DNA of 64,000 bases from Adiantum capillus-veneris (GCA_014529385.2 CM043950.1:68816935-68880934); one strand, 5' to 3'; shown: positions 12,173-27,250, counted from the stretch's first letter. Made by a program: numbers and translations. The notes: generated from the letters alone by a model not told the origin.

Positions 12173-13423
12173 CCATGAGAGCGTGTACACACGCAAGTAC
12201 AACTGGTAACTTGAAAACAACTTTGGCTAATCACAGGATGGCATTGCTTGTTCATGAAAATAGCCTATGATCCAAGACATGGATGAAAACAGAAAACATC
12301 TCTTCATTAGATCAAGATTTTGCAACATTTTGATCAACATACAGCTAGGTGCCCGTGCACCTACTTAATACATTTAGATTTTTAACTTGTAACTATGTGA
12401 TTTCTATTGTTTGTAATACTTTTTAGTTCTTGTAAGTTCTCGCTTTCAGTTCACCCAGTGTGATAACTCTAAACCACATCGGTAGCGTAGTAATAGTAGG
12501 ATATTTTAGCATATGTGGGTGTACATAGCTTATACAACATGAGGATACTTATCACACATAACACACACTTGAGTACAATCATTTGAATGATTTTTTGTAT
12601 TTTGGAATTTAGGATCTATTCTATAAATATTAGCTTGTTGGCCTTTTTGAGAGTTGTTGGTCCTTTTACGATGACCAGTTGGCTAGATTGTTTGATAAAC
12701 TTGCTGACTTTTCAAGCTCGACTGCATATTATTACATATATATCTTTGAAGCATAATTTCTCTTGGTTTTTTTTTAAAATTAACCCGTCTTTGGAGAGTA
12801 GAAGTGGTGTGAACGATGGAAATAATCAATTGCATGCTTTTTATATGGATTTTATAGAAGGACTTTAAAGATCTTGAATAGCCTAGTCACCTTTTTCTAT
12901 TTCTTAAATTAATTGCATGATTTCTATTGACTTTATATAGATGGGAAACAACATCCACTCATCAACAAAGTTTGGATAAGACCTAGTTTTGATCCGTTAG
13001 CATTTGTTTTTGACTTTGGAATTGTTTCCATGTATGTATGAGTCTCTAATTATCGACTGGCCTAGTATTTATTTTCGTACATTACTTGTTATACATCCCA
13101 CTTATTATGAGATTTACCCTATTATGTATGTAAGTTAATAAATTTTAATATTGTTAATACAATTGTGAGGATGAAAAACTCAAAGATTTTTGGTTTAAAC
13201 TAAGCTGATTGGCCTTCATACTGATCTTTCACACTAGCTTTTGGGTTGGGAGGTCGTGATTTTTAGTAGCTGAAGCTGGCTCTTCTTTTTCACACATTCA
13301 TGGTGGTAGAATTAGGATGGTAGATTTATGGTAGTACCTGAGTATATTTCACAAGGGAAGATTTTATAAACAATGCTTGCAATTTCAAAGGTCATAGTTT
13401 CCATGATCCTGGAAGTTTATATA
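12173..13423. other. AT-rich non-coding stretch
   Basis: No gene, RNA or clear element seen; the ORF at 12587-12868 has no recognisable features. Confidence 0.5.
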
Positions 13424-13700
13424 AGATAAGGCTTTCAATTTGTCACTTGAACTAACATAATACCGGCATGCTATTATCTATTTTTCTTAGTAATTTTTTG
13501 TGACTTTCATAAGATTGGGGATGAGCCTATACTTGATGATGACATGGGTTTAGTTTGAATGGTAAGACTATTTGGATGCTGTCTTATGATAAGTGTCAAA
13601 TATGACTCTAATTTTGATTGAAGATGATCATGGAATACTCATAGAATGTTCACGAGAGGGTCTCTCAAGAGATGGAATTAAGTGGAAATTTTGAAAATTT
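13424..13700 (+). repeat. dispersed repeat R1, copy 2
   Basis: Direct repeat of 8229-8510, about 5.2 kb downstream. Confidence 0.7.
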
Positions 13701-13931
13701 GTTGTTTTTAAATAATAATTGCACAGAGGTTTACTTGGTCTCTGTATCGTACATTATTTTCTATACATCCCAGGTATTATGAGATTTACCCCATTATGTG
13801 TAAGCTACTACTTTCTAATAATACTAATATACATGTGTGTATCTACGGGCTATGACAGTTTCAGCTTGTGTTTGTGAGCCTAGGCTTTTTATGCACATTT
13901 GGGCGGGTGGCCACTTCTTAAAAAACCCTAG

Positions 13932-14031
13932 GTATAAATGTCAAATGTTACAATGTGAAGCTCGTTCTTTTGAGAGCTAGGGTGGAGAGTAGAGAAGAGA
14001 GGTGGCTATGGAGATGGAGCTCCCCTCTCAC
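13932..14031 (+). promoter_or_regulatory. PLE 5' module remnant: TATA box and ATG mini-exon
   Basis: A TATAAAT box at 13932, then GTGGCTATGGAGATGGAGC with the ATG at 14008 and codons MEMELPSH. This resembles the 9-codon leaders at 27676, 33287, 48512 and 53047. The splice donor is not preserved and the hairpin of the other modules is weak. Confidence 0.45.
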
Positions 14032-14551
14032 ATTGTAGCTAGCATTGGGTTGATAATGCAAATTTATTTGTCTCTCTATGCTTCTCTCCCATTTCTCTAT
14101 GTGTTGTGATGCTTAGATTTGTGATTATTAGTCTCTCATCATTCTTTCCTGTTGCTAATTTCCTCATGTGGTGTGCACTTTCTTCATATGTGTGCTCGAT
14201 TAGAGTGTGTGCGTTGAGATAAAGACATTGCGTTTCTCTAATCTTGGCTTCCATATGCTTGTGTGTGCATGCTTTTGTGTGTAAATGTTAGTCATTAATG
14301 AGAGATTAGCATCATTTCCTTGAGCTTGTGAGACTTGAGTGATGGATCGAGGTGTGCGAAGAGCTTCCCATCTCTTGTTTCATTCCCTCTTCTCTAATCA
14401 CTAACTCCTACTCTTTCATTGGAGTCCTCAATCCGTCGCATTTGGTGCATCCATGCCTTCATGCACTAGCCAGGTTCCGATCCACTGGATTGACATTATG
14501 TCGGTGGGTTGTGAGCTGTGCTACAACTGCCAACACTTGACTATTCTATTC

Positions 14552-14634
14552 TCATCAACTTGATGAGGCAGTAGGTCCATACTCAATGGGCCTACTTCCG
14601 ACTCATTGAGTATGGTGCTTGGGTTAGGATGGGT

Positions 14635-14667
<33 letters not shown>
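14552..14667 (+). mobile_element. PLE 3' terminus with hairpin and (AC)n tail
   Basis: GTAGGTCCAT (14571-14580) and ATGGGCCTAC (14586-14595) form a 10-bp stem with one G-T pair and a 5-nt loop. CGACTCATTGAGTATGGTG follows, then about 20 nt and (AC)n at 14637-14667. The order and much of the sequence match the 3' end of PLE copy A at 47865-48000. Confidence 0.6.
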
Positions 14668-14670
<3 letters not shown>

Positions 14671-15118
14671 CACTTTCATTCGTGGATTACTGTTTTGATA
14701 ATGGATACTTGCTGATATTTAACACTACATGGATGGTAGGCATAAGTTAAAAAGGTTTTAAGTAGGGCATGGATAACAACTAATAGGTTTGTTGACACCT
14801 GTAAAATGTATTCAAGGACAAAAAATATGTTGTCTTGTTCATATGGATGCAAATGAGTACTCTATCTTTATTTAGGATCTTTTTGGCTTAGTTATTGTCC
14901 ATCACTATTGAACATGGCCTCTTTCACTTTTGAATAAGTTGTTCTTGACTATTTTGTATACCAAACACTAGATACCTCATTCTCACTATAATGTACAAAA
15001 ATGATTAGAAGGTTGAGTTGTTTTTGTGCTAATCATTGTCCTTTGTCTAAAGCTTTAACCGTCTTTTGAACTGTTATGTTCTTTTGTGTATAAGTATAAA
15101 TCTAAAAACAACAACAAC

Positions 15119-15153
<35 letters not shown>
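14668..15153 (+). mobile_element. PLE intron-type fragment between two (AC)n tracts
   Basis: Similar to 28900-29275, 49840-50215 and 54165-54540: GACATGGATAAC-like text, TTGACACCTGTAAAA, then GTTGTCTTGTT and a late TATAAGT. It ends in (AC)n at 15121-15153. No coding sequence. Confidence 0.55.
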
Positions 15154-15155
<2 letters not shown>

Positions 15156-15217
15156 ATCTAGACAGGAGGTCATCTTTAGCTATTGCTCTCTACCACACCC
15201 CGGCACAATCATATGCA

Positions 15218-15310
15218 TGGAGATCTTTATGATCCACAATTTGAATCTTGAAGCTGGTGTCATACATTTGTAAAGCCTTTATGGCAATGTAAGCTCGTGG
15301 GATCACTTTA
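15218..15310 (+). repeat. 90-bp repeat shared with 18868-18960
   Basis: GGAGATCTTTATGA, CCACAATTTG and TGTCATACAT are shared with a copy on the other side of the gag-only LTR element. It may be an older repeat around the insertion; its class is unknown. Confidence 0.6.
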
Positions 15311-15432
15311 AAATCACCAAACATGGACTAAACATTATATTTGCATCCTATTGTGATGGATCTTTCTAGAATATCTTTGACCTCTAGACGTAATTGACAA
15401 GCATCGACCGGAGGCAAAGGCACATTGTCCCT

Positions 15433-15766
15433 TGTAACATGTGAGCTTTGACCTAAAGTCTGATCGAAGGAAAGAAGAAGAGGAATTATCCCACATGTAA
15501 TGGAGCCAAGCTGTAGAGCAGTCCAGCTATAGATCTACTTAAAGCTCACTTTCATGAATAAACAACACAATCAAGTTTGCACTACATGCTTGTCTATGGT
15601 GATCCTGTGCTAAGTCAAGTCAACTCTCGAGATTGTGTTTATGAGTCCAAGCTAATCTATCTTGGAACATAATTGACTTGAGTGATAATCTTGCTTACAC
15701 ACACTCACACACTAGCACTATGTTTCTCTTTCATCCACCCTAGCTAGCAGGATCCCATTCCCATCA
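15433..15766 (+). repeat. 5' LTR of the gag-only element
   Basis: 334 bp, TG...CA ends, diverged by substitutions and indels from the 311-bp 3' LTR. Confidence 0.85.
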
Positions 15767-15768
15767 AG

Positions 15769-15780
15769 TGGTATCAGAGC
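15769..15780 (+). other. primer binding site (initiator Met tRNA type)
   Basis: TGGTATCAGAGC, two bases after the LTR end, the usual sequence and place in plant copia elements. The younger copia element at 33.8 kb has the same site. Confidence 0.85.
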
Positions 15781-17138
<1,358 letters not shown>

Positions 17139-17256
17139 TGAAATGAAATGAATCCAGCCAAGCACAACAAATAAATTTCAAATTTTTGTGCTCATGTAAA
17201 GAGGCAAACACCGGCTAGGAGAGTTTCCTAAGCTAAGACCCCTCTATTAGCACAAT

Positions 17257-17970
17257 GGGGGAAAAGGGAATTGAAAAGTACAACGGGGAAGGATTTCACA
17301 CACCTGGCAAACAAATTTAAGGGGTTACCTAATGAAAAATGTTTATGGTCTATTGTCAGTACAACCCTAGAACAACAAGCCAAACCCGATGGAGTACACA
17401 CTAGGGCATCTACACTCATAGCAAGTGCACTAAATTTGACCAAAGACAAACAAGCGTTAGGAACCATCATCACCTCCTTGCATGACAGGCTTAAGAGCAT
17501 TGTCACGCAGCTCACTTACATCCAGGTTGAAGTACCAGAAGACGACAAAGTGGTCATACTATCAAGTGCACTTCCACCTTCTTATTACCATTTAATCAAA
17601 AATTTTGAGTAAAAAGAACACGCTCCACCTTTCCAAGATGTCATCAACTCAATCCAAGTAGAAGAAAGAAACTAGAAAGATTCATTAACATCATCAGGAG
17701 GGGCTTTTGTCGCAACATCCTCAAGGGGAAGATATTCACCATCGACATCATTTACTATAAGAAAGTGTTATGAATTTTTTAGAATGGACGTGTAGCAAAA
17801 GACTGCTACACAAACAAACCTTGCAACAAATGCGGTAAGAAGGGACACTCTCCTTCTCGATGCTACTCAAATGGAGGCAGTAGCAATGGAGAAGCTACGA
17901 AGGAAAGAGATCTAACAAAGGAGAGGCAGTAGAATCAACTGTAGAAGCTACGAAGGAAAGAGACCTAACA
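17257..17970 (+). pseudogene. copia-type gag with two CCHC zinc knuckles, decayed
   Basis: The start reads IEKYNGEGFHT in one frame, then after a frameshift the longest open stretch (17271-17612) has LWSIVSTTLEQQ and LHDRLKSIVTQLTYIQVE, ending in LSSALPPSYYHLIKNFE. This is the pattern of the copia gag (UBN2) domain, in which L-PPSY near the end is typical. Further on the DNA codes, across a frameshift, for a knuckle-like GRVAKDCY at about 17790-17812 and an intact CNKCGKKGHSPSRC at 17822-17863. Gag would package RNA into cytoplasmic particles. Several frameshifts and stops make it non-functional. No protease DSG motif or integrase follows before the 3' LTR. Confidence 0.75.
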
Positions 17971-18228
17971 AAGTATCAACTCACATGGTAGAAGACAAAG
18001 AAGAAAAAGGCAAGAAAAACCTTGTCTTCTATGAGATGACATACTTTGAAGATGCAGCCTCTCTACTTGTAAGGGATGACTTTTATTTTCCTATGTGGAT
18101 ATTATCATCTTGTGTGGATTTTGTCAGCCTATGCGGATATTACCACCATGTGTGGATACCAACTTATCATCATGTGTGGATATTGCATCTTCATTGTTTT
18201 GTCTTAGTCCAAACCTTAAGGGGAGGAT

Positions 18229-18539
18229 TGTAAAGTGTGAGCTTGGTCCTAAAGTATGAGTGAAGGAGGGAAGATGAGGAACTATCCCACATGTAATGGA
18301 GTCAAGCTATCGAGCTACTTAAAGCTCACTTTCATGAATAAACAACACAATTCAAGTTTGCACTACATGCTTGTCTATGTTGAGCCTATGCTAAGCTAAG
18401 TCAATACTCAAGATTGTGTTTATGAGTCCAAGCTAATCTATCTTGGAACCTAATTCACTTGAGTGATAATCTTGCTTTCACACACTTGCACTATGTTTCT
18501 CTTTTATCCACCCTAGCTAGCATAATCCCATTCCCATCA
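18229..18539 (+). repeat. 3' LTR of the gag-only element
   Basis: Starts TGTAAAGTGTGAG after AAGGGGAGGAT and ends CCCATCA at 18539. Confidence 0.85.
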
Positions 18540-19461
<922 letters not shown>

Positions 19462-19466
19462 TTTGC

Positions 19467-20436
19467 TATAGGGAGGCATTGTAGCAATGACCTAATTGCA
19501 ACCCACACAAAATTATCAATCCGTGGATTGGCAACCCGTCTAGGGCATGGAAGCACGAGCATCGGATGAATAGAATAAGAGGATTCATAAGTATGCTCAT
19601 CCAATGCAGTAGAGGTTAGTCATTAAATCACTAACTCTAATCACATCATTAATCAAGCATGACCTACACTCATTAAGCTCATCAAAGTCCAACTTACCAT
19701 AGACTAGAAACCCAAAGTACACTAATGATAAGCACACACTAATTGCAATGGTGTTGGCCTCTCCAATCACCACATGCCAATCAAGGCACTTCATCAAAAG
19801 CTACACAGAGAAAGTGAATGGTGCTAGAGTTTCATAAAGCCTATCCATACACAAGTAAACAATAGAGCACACACACTAATTACAAGATTAAGAACCAACT
19901 TAATCAACCTAATTAGTGATGTTAAATATCACAAATTGAGTGCTTATAGAAGGATAGGAGTGGTTAATAGCAAGAGGTCATCACAAATACTCAAATCTAG
20001 AATATGAGAAATGTGAAACTACTTCATGACATAATGAATAGAGAAGAAGTAGACTAATGAGAAAGTAGAGATTAGATTAAGAATGGTTCTCTAATTACAA
20101 TGGATTAGCACTAGCCTCTTAAGCATGGGCATTAAGCTCAAGGCTAGGCCATCCATAGAGTGAATACTCAAGAGAGAGAGAGAGCTCTCAAAAGTGGATC
20201 CTCAAGAGTGGGTACTCAAGAATGAAGCCTTCTTGCATAAAGGCTTCCTTTTAAAGGCTTTTACCACAATCCCTTCTACTATGGGTTTAAGTTTGAGCCC
20301 TCTAGCTAGCATATACAACTTTGGAACTCCCAATGAGCCCAAGACTTATACAAAGTGAGTTGGAAATATTATGCACAACCATAGCATATCTCCCGCTTGA
20401 TGCATAACCGGTAGCCTGTGTTAGCCGCTGCTAACA
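19467..20436 (-). repeat. 3' LTR of the LARD element
   Basis: 970 bp. Shares with the other LTR CACGAGCAT, TATCAATCCGTGGAT, an (AG)n stretch before CTCTCAAAAGTGGATC, and the end GCCGCTGCTAACA. Confidence 0.85.
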
Positions 20437-23400
20437 TTTACCCCTTCCTAATTTGGCGCATGTCCTCGTGTGTCGGTGAAGCAAATCACAATGACATGGT
20501 AGAAAGCAAGTCCAGGGAAGAATATTGAGCTGCAAATCATAAGAACAAGTAATGAGCATCAAAAGCCCACGAGGATAAAAATATGAAGTACAATGAACAA
20601 TCATGCAAAGTGAATTTTTTGCTTCTAAAAGATGGGTGTATCATAGTTAAAAACTAGACAACATAAAGCAAAAAAACACCTTACTCTGTGAAGATTAAAC
20701 CACTTGAAATCTTAGTTTTATGCATGAAACACAAGCAATCAATTAAGACCCTAAGCTAATGCAAGGTCATGAACCTATTAGCCTAAAAACTATGTGACCA
20801 ATATTAAGAGATCATTCAAGTCTATCATGTCTACGGAATATAAAAAAGCTCCTAATCTATTAGTACATTGTCAAAGATTTTTGAAGCTCATGGAAGTTTT
20901 GGTTTTGTTGTTCATTGAAAAAAGTAAATCACAACACAAGGCTATCACCCCAAGGAAAGTTTAGGTGCGAGTCTTGGCTTCTTGAACCCTCAAGAAGGTG
21001 TTCCAAGAATCTACTAGCCAACCAAGGTGATGGCTAACCCCTATCAGCCCAGGGCATCGATTTAGGGCCTTGACCAAGTGAACCAAGGTGATTTCCCTCG
21101 CCTGCCAAGTTCCAATAAGGCGCTAGTCCTCACAAGACACAAGATAACATAGAAATTTTCTTTTCATGTGTCTAGTAGCGGTTTTGCTACTTTTTTGGAC
21201 ACTTTTTTGCTTCATTGTTTTATTTTTTTTAGCACTTTTTTATTTCTTGCAATATGAGATGTTTATGGAAATTGGATTAAAGGACTAAAGCCTAATCATA
21301 GCCCTAGGTCATGTTAAAAAATAATGGAGTATTAAGACTATCACTAAGAGTCTAGGACTAATGAGCAATGAATCTACATTAACCTAAGTTCAAAGCCAAT
21401 TACATATGATTAGCACACATAAAATCTAATTTTTTGATGAGTTAATGTTCATGAAGCAAAGTGTTGAAACTCTAGTATGCCTAGCTTTTGAACATGAAAG
21501 AACCATAGCTTAGAAGGAAAAATTACTTAAGCCAAGCATAGAGAATGGAGAGATAAAAAAAAGAGAAAAATCATGGAAGGATTACACCTATTCATGCTCT
21601 TTTGAACATCCTTGAGCAAGCATCCCCTTTATAGAGAGAAGTCTCTTGATCTTTTTATTACAATCCAAGCTGATTGAAGTTAAGTGTAAACACAAGCTCC
21701 AAAGGCCTTTCATTGAAAGACACACAAAAAAAACATTAATGAAAACCTAAAGCTAGGGTCTTGCATACCCGAATTTGCCAAAGGGAAACAACCCGAAGGA
21801 AAAATGTGCCTTTGGTTATGCACATGATGCTCTTTGTAGCAAATTTATGCATACACAACAACAATGAGAGAGATAAAATGCTTCTACATAAGCAAATTTT
21901 GCAATTCAAAGTCCTCTCATGCACGATTCAAAAGTTGATTAATTGTTAGCTCACTTGAAAGATGGAATTTAAAACAAGCCAAAAGATAGAAATAATGCAA
22001 CTTTGATGAAATGAAGTGGCTCTTAAAAGCCAAATTTTGCAATTTAAAAGCTCCAAACAACAAGGTCGCTAACAACTAGCTCATATGAAATTTTACATTT
22101 TTTGAGCAATTTATGAGCTAAGATGACTGCAACTTGATGAAATGAAAATGAATGGCTCTCAATAGCCAAATTTTGTACTTGAAAGCTCTCCAAAAAATTA
22201 GCTAAACACTAGCTCAATTGAAAACATTTTCACTTTAGACAAAACTATGAGCTAGCATGTATACAACTTTTAATCCAAAGAATTGGAATGGCTCTAGTTA
22301 CCCAAGTTTTGCAATATTTTGCAATGATGACCCCTTCTTGGATCAATGAAATCACACACTTTTCCACAAACCTTCAAAACAACGCAAATCATTAGTGCTC
22401 TTAAGCATTTGGAAAATCAACACAAACACTAAAAAAATGCACGATCAACCACAACCCCAAAAGTTTTAATGTTCACTCTTAGCCATCAAACAAGCTCAAT
22501 CTTAGTGCTTTGCAATCACATGATCATTCAACACGAGCACTAAAAGAATTCACAAGTCAAATTTTAATTCTTTGTTTTGGCCAAAGAAAGCTCAGTGCTA
22601 TGCAAGGATTTTTCATTTAAATCAAACACTAAAAATGTACAATCAATGCCAAGCCCAAACACAAAGTGCCTCAGCGAAGTGGTCAGTGGTTGCTCTAAAA
22701 AGCAAAAGCGACATGTATATCACAAAGAATTTTTCTTTGGGGTAACTGAAACTATAAATCAAATCGAGCATTAGAAGAGTGCAGAAGCCAAAGACACATG
22801 TGCAATGAAGTTTGTTTAGGCATTGAAATGCTCACACAATCATCACACAATTTGATGCTCACATTGTTACTCATACATAGCAAACTAGAGTAAGAAAAAT
22901 AATGCACTCAAGATGTTTGCAACTCGTGACGCATAGCTATTGATAGCCAAATTTTCAATTTATTTATTATTTATCCCCTTTGATGGCTTATGCAACCTTC
23001 AAAATCATGTTCATTTTTTAGTACTAAAAGTTTTTTATATAACCCAAACTCTAAAACGATCATGGCTATCACAATCTTACCTTGTTAACACATTCCATGA
23101 GAAAATGTTTTTCTCATTACAAATCATTGCCATGAAATGCACAAATTTGATCTCTCCTCCTTTCATTAGCATATCCTATCAAAGAAGGTAAGAGGAAGAA
23201 AATATCGACTCTAAAGAAATTGGGTCATTTTCATGAGCTTGATTTTTACCAATTGATATTCAACAAGCACATCGTAGGCATTCGACATCATTCGACAATG
23301 TGCTTTCAAATTTTTTCAGCAAGCACAACTCTTAAAACAAATGCTCATTTTCACGCCCAAGACTTTGCAAGATGATGATAGACTTTTTTGGATGCAGAGA

Positions 23401-23511
23401 AGGGTGAGAATGCTCTTTAAAGGAAGCCTTAACGTAATAACATTTCCCATTTTTATTTTTATTTTTTTGTCGTCGAGATGACTGCGAGTCTGCGACTGTC
23501 TATGTCTGAAG

Positions 23512-23576
<65 letters not shown>

Positions 23577-23695
23577 GTTGGCACCTCAAAAACGACAATG
23601 CAATTGGTAATTTAGTGTGTGTCTGGGGTGCGCCAACTGCAGGCATTGGAGGTGTAGGGCTAGATGAGCTGGCACGGGGCGGGAGTTGCGGCACA

Positions 23696-23767
<72 letters not shown>

Positions 23768-26193
23768 CGGTCCTATGTCGAGCCAAAGGCGGCAGAAGCA
23801 AGTCAGCAAGCGTGAACGAGCCAAGTGCAAGATGATCGATAGCTGAGAGCTGAAGGATCGCGATTCTTGCAAGTCAAGCTCGGAACCTTTGAAAAAGGGG
23901 TGCGTGTGTGTGGTTGACGGGCTGCACGTAGTGGGGCCAGTTTTGTAGATGTTTTGGGGTAGCGCCTTTTGAGGCGGGGCAAGATGGTGGGGCCGGTGAG
24001 GAATGCGCCTTGAAGGCATGCCATATTGTGCTGAGGTGGGGCCATCGTGGGCACAAACAAATGATTGGTGGAGTCTGTAGCAAAAAAGGAGGGCATTGAA
24101 GGCCGGAATCTACGCGCGCAAGAGAGACGAATCCAGCTTTATTGAGCATGTGTGTGTGTGTGTGTGTGTGGCTCAGCAGATCATGAGGCACGCCGTGCCA
24201 ACATGTACTGATTTTTCTTTTTAATATTTTTTTAATAAAAAATTCTATTATGGGCTTGTTCCCATGGTCAACAAGACAAGAACATGAAGTCTATGTTTAT
24301 GAGATGTGCCTTCAAAGAGCCTAGAATGGCACAATACCAATGCTCGCTAACATCATGAATGAACATATTGTTTAGCAATCAATGATGTTTCTGACATTAT
24401 AATAAAAATCAAAGTGTCAAGCATTACCGATTTTCTTTGATAAAAAAATGCTCAGTTGTGTATTTGTAATTAGAATTGCATGTTTGATGTTTTCAATCAT
24501 GTACCAAGGAATCCCATAATTCGACTTAAATTCGATTAAACTCCAGCCCATCTTGGCTTCTCATGTCATACCAGCGTGTAACGAGTACACAAATCTCCTC
24601 ATTAACCCAAATCCAATTTGTAATCAAATCTTCCATTGATCATTTTTTCAATCTCAAATCATTCATATCCAATAGGACTTGTCATTTGGTTGTTGTGATT
24701 ACACATACTTGATTTTGGCATTGGCAAATGCACGTATAATTGAAATTCTTACCATTTCCAATCAAATAGACATACACGACAATGGTACTACACAAAACCA
24801 TCCCTAATTGAATATCAATTGAGTCATCAATGATGCACACACCAATCTTTTGTTGGTCTACTAATCATCACAATTGGTGACCGAGACCAATCATTCAACC
24901 CTAATTTGAATATCTAATGCCATTGAATAGGCACACACACCCAAATTTAGACCGAAAGTATATGCAAAAATTCCATCAATTTCTCATTGAAATGCACAAA
25001 TTACAAACTCGATCAAGCATAAATGAATGGATGCATACTTAATTTCTCAAAAATTAACACCATTTTGACCGAATCAAGCAATGCACACACTCAAAAATTA
25101 AGCATGAAAGATCAGATTTGGCTCAATTGGCACTGCATTTAGGCTTACACCTAATGATTGCACACACTTTTCATGCACATTTCACAATCAAAAATCATTT
25201 GGGGTGTCCCAATTGACCATCAATCATTGAAAATCAAGTGGTCTTGGATGGGCACACACACTCAATCTTTGCCCAATTTTTTGACATTTAAGCTTATTAA
25301 ATGATTGAAATAGCCTAGCATACACATCAAGTACATGATTTCATACTCACATATCATCAATTCGCTAACTTTCTATGCATGCACACACTCAAGATAAGGT
25401 GCACATACACTTGAATTTTTTGATAGTTTTTTTTCCCTCTTTGGTGCATTACACACACAATGATTCTTATACACACACATGAATTCTTGTTGCAAATCAA
25501 GCTTAATCTTGACACAAACATCATTCATTAGTCAAAATTGACTATCAATTTCATTCCAAAACAATCAAATTAGGTGCAAAGTGTAGGTCAATTGATTTAC
25601 ACACCTAATTTTAGCAATAAATTAGCAACACATTGGAATCAAATTAAACACCCAAAAATTTAAATGGAGTCTGTTAATGCACTTACAATAATCGATTGCA
25701 TCCAAGCTAATCCTTGCTCCACGTGATGATTCCATCATGCACACACATGTGCAGCTCTTCCAAATCATCCCAAAAATTAACCATTATAGACCAAAAATCA
25801 AACACTCAAATCATCAAATTACGCAACAACACAATTAACTTGATAAAAGTGTTGATTCCACCTCTTGCAAGGGGATTGAACATACATTACACTTCAAATG
25901 TTAGTGGTTAGGTTAGCAAAGTTAGTCAAAACTGGTAAAAATTAGCATGAAATTAGTACAATTAGCATGGAAATGAAGCGAAATTAGTAGGCGTTAGTAT
26001 GAAATTAGTGAAATTAGGGGTTTGGGGTATTCATGACTCAAAATTAGCTTCAATTACTTGTACAACATCATCACATCAAACCAAAATTGAGTTACATACA
26101 CTCAAAACCAATGAAATCAATAATGAAATTACTCTATTCTAAACATCCTATACTCACTAGCTTAGGTTATAGATTCACGATAGCGGCGCCAAA
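20437..26193 (-). other. LARD interior, non-coding
   Basis: AT-rich, no ORF with gag or pol motifs. A degenerate repeat of roughly 130 bp built around TGGCTCT..AGCCAAATTTTGCA recurs near 22017, 22150 and 22286, with fainter copies near 21890 and 22930. The part 24500-25700 has many CACACA words and ATCAA-rich text. The primer site is at about 26178-26193. Confidence 0.65.
23470..24200. other. GC-richer patch with three (TG)n tracts inside the LARD
   Basis: Base composition changes sharply here. (TG)n tracts lie at 23513-23574, 23699-23766 and about 24149-24170, with GC-rich text between them (GGCACGGGGCGGGAGTTGCG). Overlapping minus-strand ORFs of about 100 codons are His/Thr artefacts of the repeats. 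It may be a nested insertion; no boundaries or target duplication were found. Confidence 0.5.
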
Positions 26194-27193
26194 TGTAGGG
26201 AGACATTGTAGCAACGACCTAAGAGCAACCCACACAGAATTATCAATCCGTGGATCGGCAACCCGACTAGGGCATGAAAGCACGAGCATTGGATGAATAG
26301 AAAAGAGGATTCAAGAGAATTCCTCACCAATGCAAGTAGAGATTAGCCATGGAAAAACTAACTCTAATCATACTCTAATCACTAATCAATCAACTACTAC
26401 ACACATCAAGTCCACCAAAGTCCAACTTGCCAATCTTATGGAGTCAAAAGAACACAGTCAACACAAGCATCCATGATCAAAGCACACGCTAATTGCATTG
26501 AAGTTGGCTTTCCCAATCATCACATGCAACCAAGGTACTCTAATCACATCACACACAAGTGGCATTGAGCTCAAGGCTCTTAAACCTTGACACACTTAAG
26601 CATACAATTAGGCACAAACTCTAATGACATGACCAAGAGTGCACACACACTACAAGTCAAGAGAATTAGAGAAGTAATCAACCAATTGAAATACTTAGGG
26701 AAGAAGAGAGTTACGATATAAGCAAGAAATACTTACCTCTCTCAAATCTAGAATAATGAGAGTGTAAAACTACTTCATGACATAATGAAATGTAGAGAAG
26801 ATAAGACTAATGAGTAAAATAGGGATTAAATCAATCAAGCTTCTCTAATTACAATGGATTAGTACTAGCCTCTTAAGCATGGGCATTAAGCTCAAGGCTA
26901 GGCCATCCATAGAGTGAACATTCAAGAGAGAGAGAGAGCTCTCAAAAGTGGATCTTCTAGAGTGGATACTCGAGAATGAAGTCCCCCTTGCATAAAGGCT
27001 TCCTTTTAAAGGCTTTCACCACAATCCCTTCTACTATGGGTTTAAGTTTGAGCCCTCTAGCTAGCATATACAACTTTGGAACTCTCAATGAGCCCAAAAC
27101 TTATACAAAGTGAGTTGGAAATATTAAGCACAACCATAGCATATCTCCCGCTTGATGCATAACTAGTGTAGCATGTGCTAGCCGCTGCTAACA
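26194..27193 (-). repeat. 5' LTR of the LARD element
   Basis: 1,000 bp, plus-strand ends TGTAGGGAGA...GCTAACA, beside the primer site. Confidence 0.85.
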
Positions 27194-27218
27194 TTTGCCT
27201 TTGGGGCTTATTTCACAC

Positions 27219-27220
<2 letters not shown>

Positions 27221-27250
<30 letters not shown>
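27221..27250 (+). repeat. 30-nt poly-C run
   Basis: Uninterrupted C residues preceded by TTTCACACAA; the exact length may be an assembly estimate. Confidence 0.9.

Larger units (their letters stand above)
19467..27193 (-). mobile_element. LARD-type LTR element, minus strand, no coding genes
   Basis: Long direct repeats at 19467-20436 and 26194-27193 enclose 5.76 kb. Read on the minus strand the LTR begins TGTTAGCAGCGGCTAACA. Next to the 26-kb LTR the minus strand reads TTTGGCGCCGCTATCG, matching the TGGCGCC-type primer site of plant Tat/Athila/Ogre-like gypsy elements. On the other side AGGAAGGGGTAAA forms the polypurine tract before the 3' LTR. TTTGC lies at 19462-19466 and again at 27194-27198, an exact 5-bp target duplication. 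One LTR end is mutated (TG to TA at 19467). No gag or pol reading frame was found on either strand, as in large retrotransposon derivatives. Confidence 0.85.

Noticed and set aside
14560-14600. Hammerhead ribozyme at the PLE 3' end (TTGATGAG here, CTGATTAG in copy A, before a stem)
   Set aside because: Some PLEs carry hammerheads, and CTGATGA-like text precedes a stem, but the required GAAA after stem II is missing in both copies and no fitting cleavage site was found.
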